Part shown: positions 62,414 to 64,000 of the stretch, piece after piece
Position numbering within the stretch: the stretch's first letter is position 1
Layout of the letters: every line of letters begins with the position of its first letter
Source: Trebonia sp963771985
GTDB lineage: Bacteria; Actinomycetota; Actinomycetes; Streptosporangiales; Streptosporangiaceae
Reading direction: 5' to 3'
DNA: 64,000 nucleotides
NCBI GenBank assembly: GCA_963771985.1
Contig: CAVYVO010000010.1
Coordinates: 322,506 to 386,505, forward strand
Made by a program: the position numbers and the translations under genes
Notes under the pieces: generated by a model
Told to the model about the DNA's origin: nothing
The model's database searches: none
The model's input: only the letters and a program-made list of their open reading frames with translations

Positions 62414-62951
62414 CCGTTTACCGGGTCGCGCCGCAGCCGCATGTGCTCGCGCGAGACCTCGTCGCTGGCATACAGCGGCAGATCCACCCAAAGGTCTTCG
62501 CCGCCGCGGCCGATGCTGACTTCATTCTGCGTCATGGCAAAGGTTTGGGGACCGGAATCGTCCCGGTAGCGGATCTCCGCGAAAACTTTCTCGGGCGAGC
62601 GGCGGGTGCTGGCGCGGTCGCGCGCCACGCGGGCGGCAGTGACCGAGGGCTCGCGATCGATCAAGGTGGTTTTCACGCCGCGGTATCCGGGTTGCGGAAC
62701 GTCGTTCAATTCGGAGTGGACCTCCACGTCGCCCGGAGGCACCGCACCCTCCGAGTCCCTGAACAGCTCGATCCACCAATCGTTCTGTGCGATTCGATAC
62801 GGCCGGTGCGGACTACCGCGGCGGAACAGCCCGCTCTTCCGGTTATAAGCCGCCATGCGCGCGCCCAGAGCCCGCCGCGCGTCTTCCTTGATGAGTTCTT
62901 GCACGCCGGCCAGCCGTTCGAAATCGTCGGGGTGCAGGTAGACGCTGAAAA
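62414..62951 (-). pseudogene. FHA-domain protein fragment, both ends missing
   Basis: The minus strand reads FSVYLHPDDFERLAGVQELI, KEDARRALGARMAAYNRKSG, then after a linker an FHA domain: VFAEIRYRDDSGPQTFAMTQ, NEVSIGRGGEDLWVDLPLYA, SDEVSREHMRLRRD. GRG and SREH are the phosphothreonine-binding motifs. The FhaA-type N-terminus and the C-terminus are cut at both joins. Acidobacterial in style. Confidence 0.6.
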
Positions 62952-62952
62952 T

Positions 62953-63605
62953 GCACGAGATGGGCGAGCGTGACGGCCCGGCGCAAGCACGAGCCCGAAT
63001 GGTCGCACAGCCTTTCCGTGCATTTTGAAATCGAAGTGCCAACGGAAACGCGCACGGAAATACACACCGGCGGCGGAAGCATCACGCTTTCCGGCCTGCG
63101 CGGCGGAGCCGACGTGAAAACGTCGGGCGGGCCCATCGAGGTCAGCGGATTGAACGGAGCCCTGGAGGCGCACACTTCGGGAGGGCCGATTCGGCTCCGC
63201 GAGGTGACGGGCGATGCGCACATCGCGACCTCCGGCGGGCCGATCACCGTCGAAAGCGCTCGACGGCAACCTTCAGGCCCACACCAGCGGCGGCGGGATC
63301 CGCATCGATCGTGTTTCCGGCTACGTCGAAGCCAAAACTTCCGGTGGAGGCGTGCACGGGTGAATTACAGTCCCGGCGACCGCCGCGGCGGACTGATCGA
63401 GAGTTCCGGCGGCGGCATTGAAGTGGCATTGCCCGCTCGGCCAATCTGAATCTTGATGCCTCAACCTCCGGCGGTTCGGTTTCCAGCGATTTCCCCGTGT
63501 TGGGGACATCCATCACTCCCAGCATGCACGGGATCGATCGGCTCGGGGGGAGAAGAATTGCGCCTGCACACCAGCGGCGGGTCGATTCACATCCGCGCGC
63601 TGTGA
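62953..63605 (+). CDS. DUF4097 beta-helix protein, partial and frameshifted
   Basis: Repeated TSGG units form a right-handed beta-helix: TEIHTGGGSITLSGLRGG, ADVKTSGGPIEVSGLNG, ALEAHTSGGPIRLREVTG, DAHIATSGGPITVES; further units (AHTSGGGIRIDRVSGYVEA, LIESSGGGIEVAL, LDASTSGGSVSSDFP, LHTSGGSIHIRAL) lie in other frames up to TGA at 63603-63605. Typical DUF4097 of unknown role. The signal peptide and start are missing. Confidence 0.6.
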
Positions 63606-63613
63606 GACCCAAT

Positions 63614-63775
63614 CACACCAGCGGGTCGGCGGGGACGATCTGAACTTCCTGCACGGTGATCAGTCTTTTGCCGGCCATGTGTCTCAAGGTGGGCATGACC
63701 TCATCGACTTTAAGGGAAGATTCTACAAACTGCACAACGATGGGCAGTTTGCTCCCTATGTCGCTCCCGCACCCG
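63614..63775 (-). pseudogene. DUF190 protein, C-terminal fragment
   Basis: The minus strand ends LPIVVQFVESSLKVDEVMPT, LRHMAGKRLITVQEVQIVPA, DPLV and stop (63614-63616): the C-terminal half of the PII-like DUF190 family. No start or N-terminal half precedes it; sequence beyond ~63775 is unrelated. Confidence 0.55.
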
Positions 63776-64000
63776 TTAGAGATGGGCAGCCCGGTGGCAG
63801 GCCTTCAAGTGGTGAGCGCTCCGTCAGCACCTACTCCTCCCACAATCCAGTACGTCTGCGACTACGATCTCAACGCCCAGACCCAACTTCCAGATTGCCT
63901 CGGACACCTGCAGCGGACTCGCTGCCTCAGCCGCAGGCCGCGTGCAGCATGGAGATCGCGTTTGTGCCGCAGTCGCTGTCCACCTACTCTTCTGCTCTGA
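63776..64000. other. Window end, not recognised
   Basis: A plus frame includes APTPPTIQYVCDYDLNAQTQ and looks protein-like but matches no family I know. Probably another joined fragment. Confidence 0.25.

Noticed and set aside
1..64000. CRISPR arrays
   Set aside because: No regularly spaced repeat series was seen; the only tandem repeats are pairs.
1..64000. rRNA genes
   Set aside because: No conserved rRNA segments were noticed; only tRNA genes.

Overview
The first ~49.9 kb come from a high-GC soil actinomycete, indicated by roughly 70% GC, GTG/TTG starts and actinobacterial mobile-element families. The last ~14 kb do not belong with it. An Acetobacteraceae-like segment (about 50.2-62.4 kb) carries conserved housekeeping genes that are almost all broken by single-base indels. 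It is followed by a patchwork of short, truncated, acidobacterial-looking gene pieces. The simplest reading is a chimeric metagenomic contig with a join near 49,884 and more joins near 50,160-50,215, 62,414, 62,952, 63,610 and possibly 63,776.

Layout of the actinobacterial part. 1-5.8 kb is a transposon graveyard: IS110 transposase end, a MarR regulator with its own palindromic operator, DUF6788, and DUF6431/recombinase-like remnants beside a DDE transposase. From 5,839 to 36,122 lies an integrative element of about 30.3 kb inserted in a tRNA-Lys(UUU) gene. A 43-bp copy of the tRNA 3' half marks each end, and paired 12-bp-spaced direct repeats inside each end look like integrase arm sites. 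Its left third (6.4-19.4 kb) is a lower-GC, defence-type cargo region: a KAP P-loop NTPase, a PIN protein next to a tRNA-Thr 3' fragment, two paralogous ~60-aa membrane proteins, an HTH-TIR-helical protein, a DUF6236 protein, an intact IS701-type insertion, and a large TIR-like/P-loop NTPase protein. Three ~145-bp dispersed repeats lie between cargo modules. Its right two thirds hold the mobility functions, mostly one long minus-strand operon of tightly overlapping genes: HTH/Xis-like protein, GIY-YIG protein, many small unknowns, DUF2637 membrane protein, TraD-like coupling ATPase, DUF4913 protein, then a MobF relaxase-helicase. The integrase end carries a GntR (KorSA-like) repressor, a divergent Nudix protein (Pif-like position) and a tyrosine integrase with a GntR winged helix inside it. 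No T4SS channel genes are seen, so it may be mobilizable rather than self-transmissible.

36.1-39.0 kb looks like ordinary chromosome: tRNA-Lys, acyl-CoA dehydrogenase, PspC protein, MFS pseudogene and a tRNA-Glu/Asp/Phe cluster. From the tRNA-Phe to ~49.0 kb is a second, damaged element: two near-identical inverted integrase genes (one frameshifted) flanking a DUF2637 gene, a minus-strand operon containing two paralogous gene pairs, an AlpA-like regulator, a transglycosylase-NlpC/P60 cell-wall hydrolase and a truncated transfer protein cut off by a DUF6431-type transposon.

The proteobacterial part has glgA, an IS110 transposase, ubiG, lysC, a nitronate monooxygenase-like gene, ptsP, rodZ and ispG. 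The last 1.6 kb has fragments of FHA, DUF4097 and DUF190 genes.
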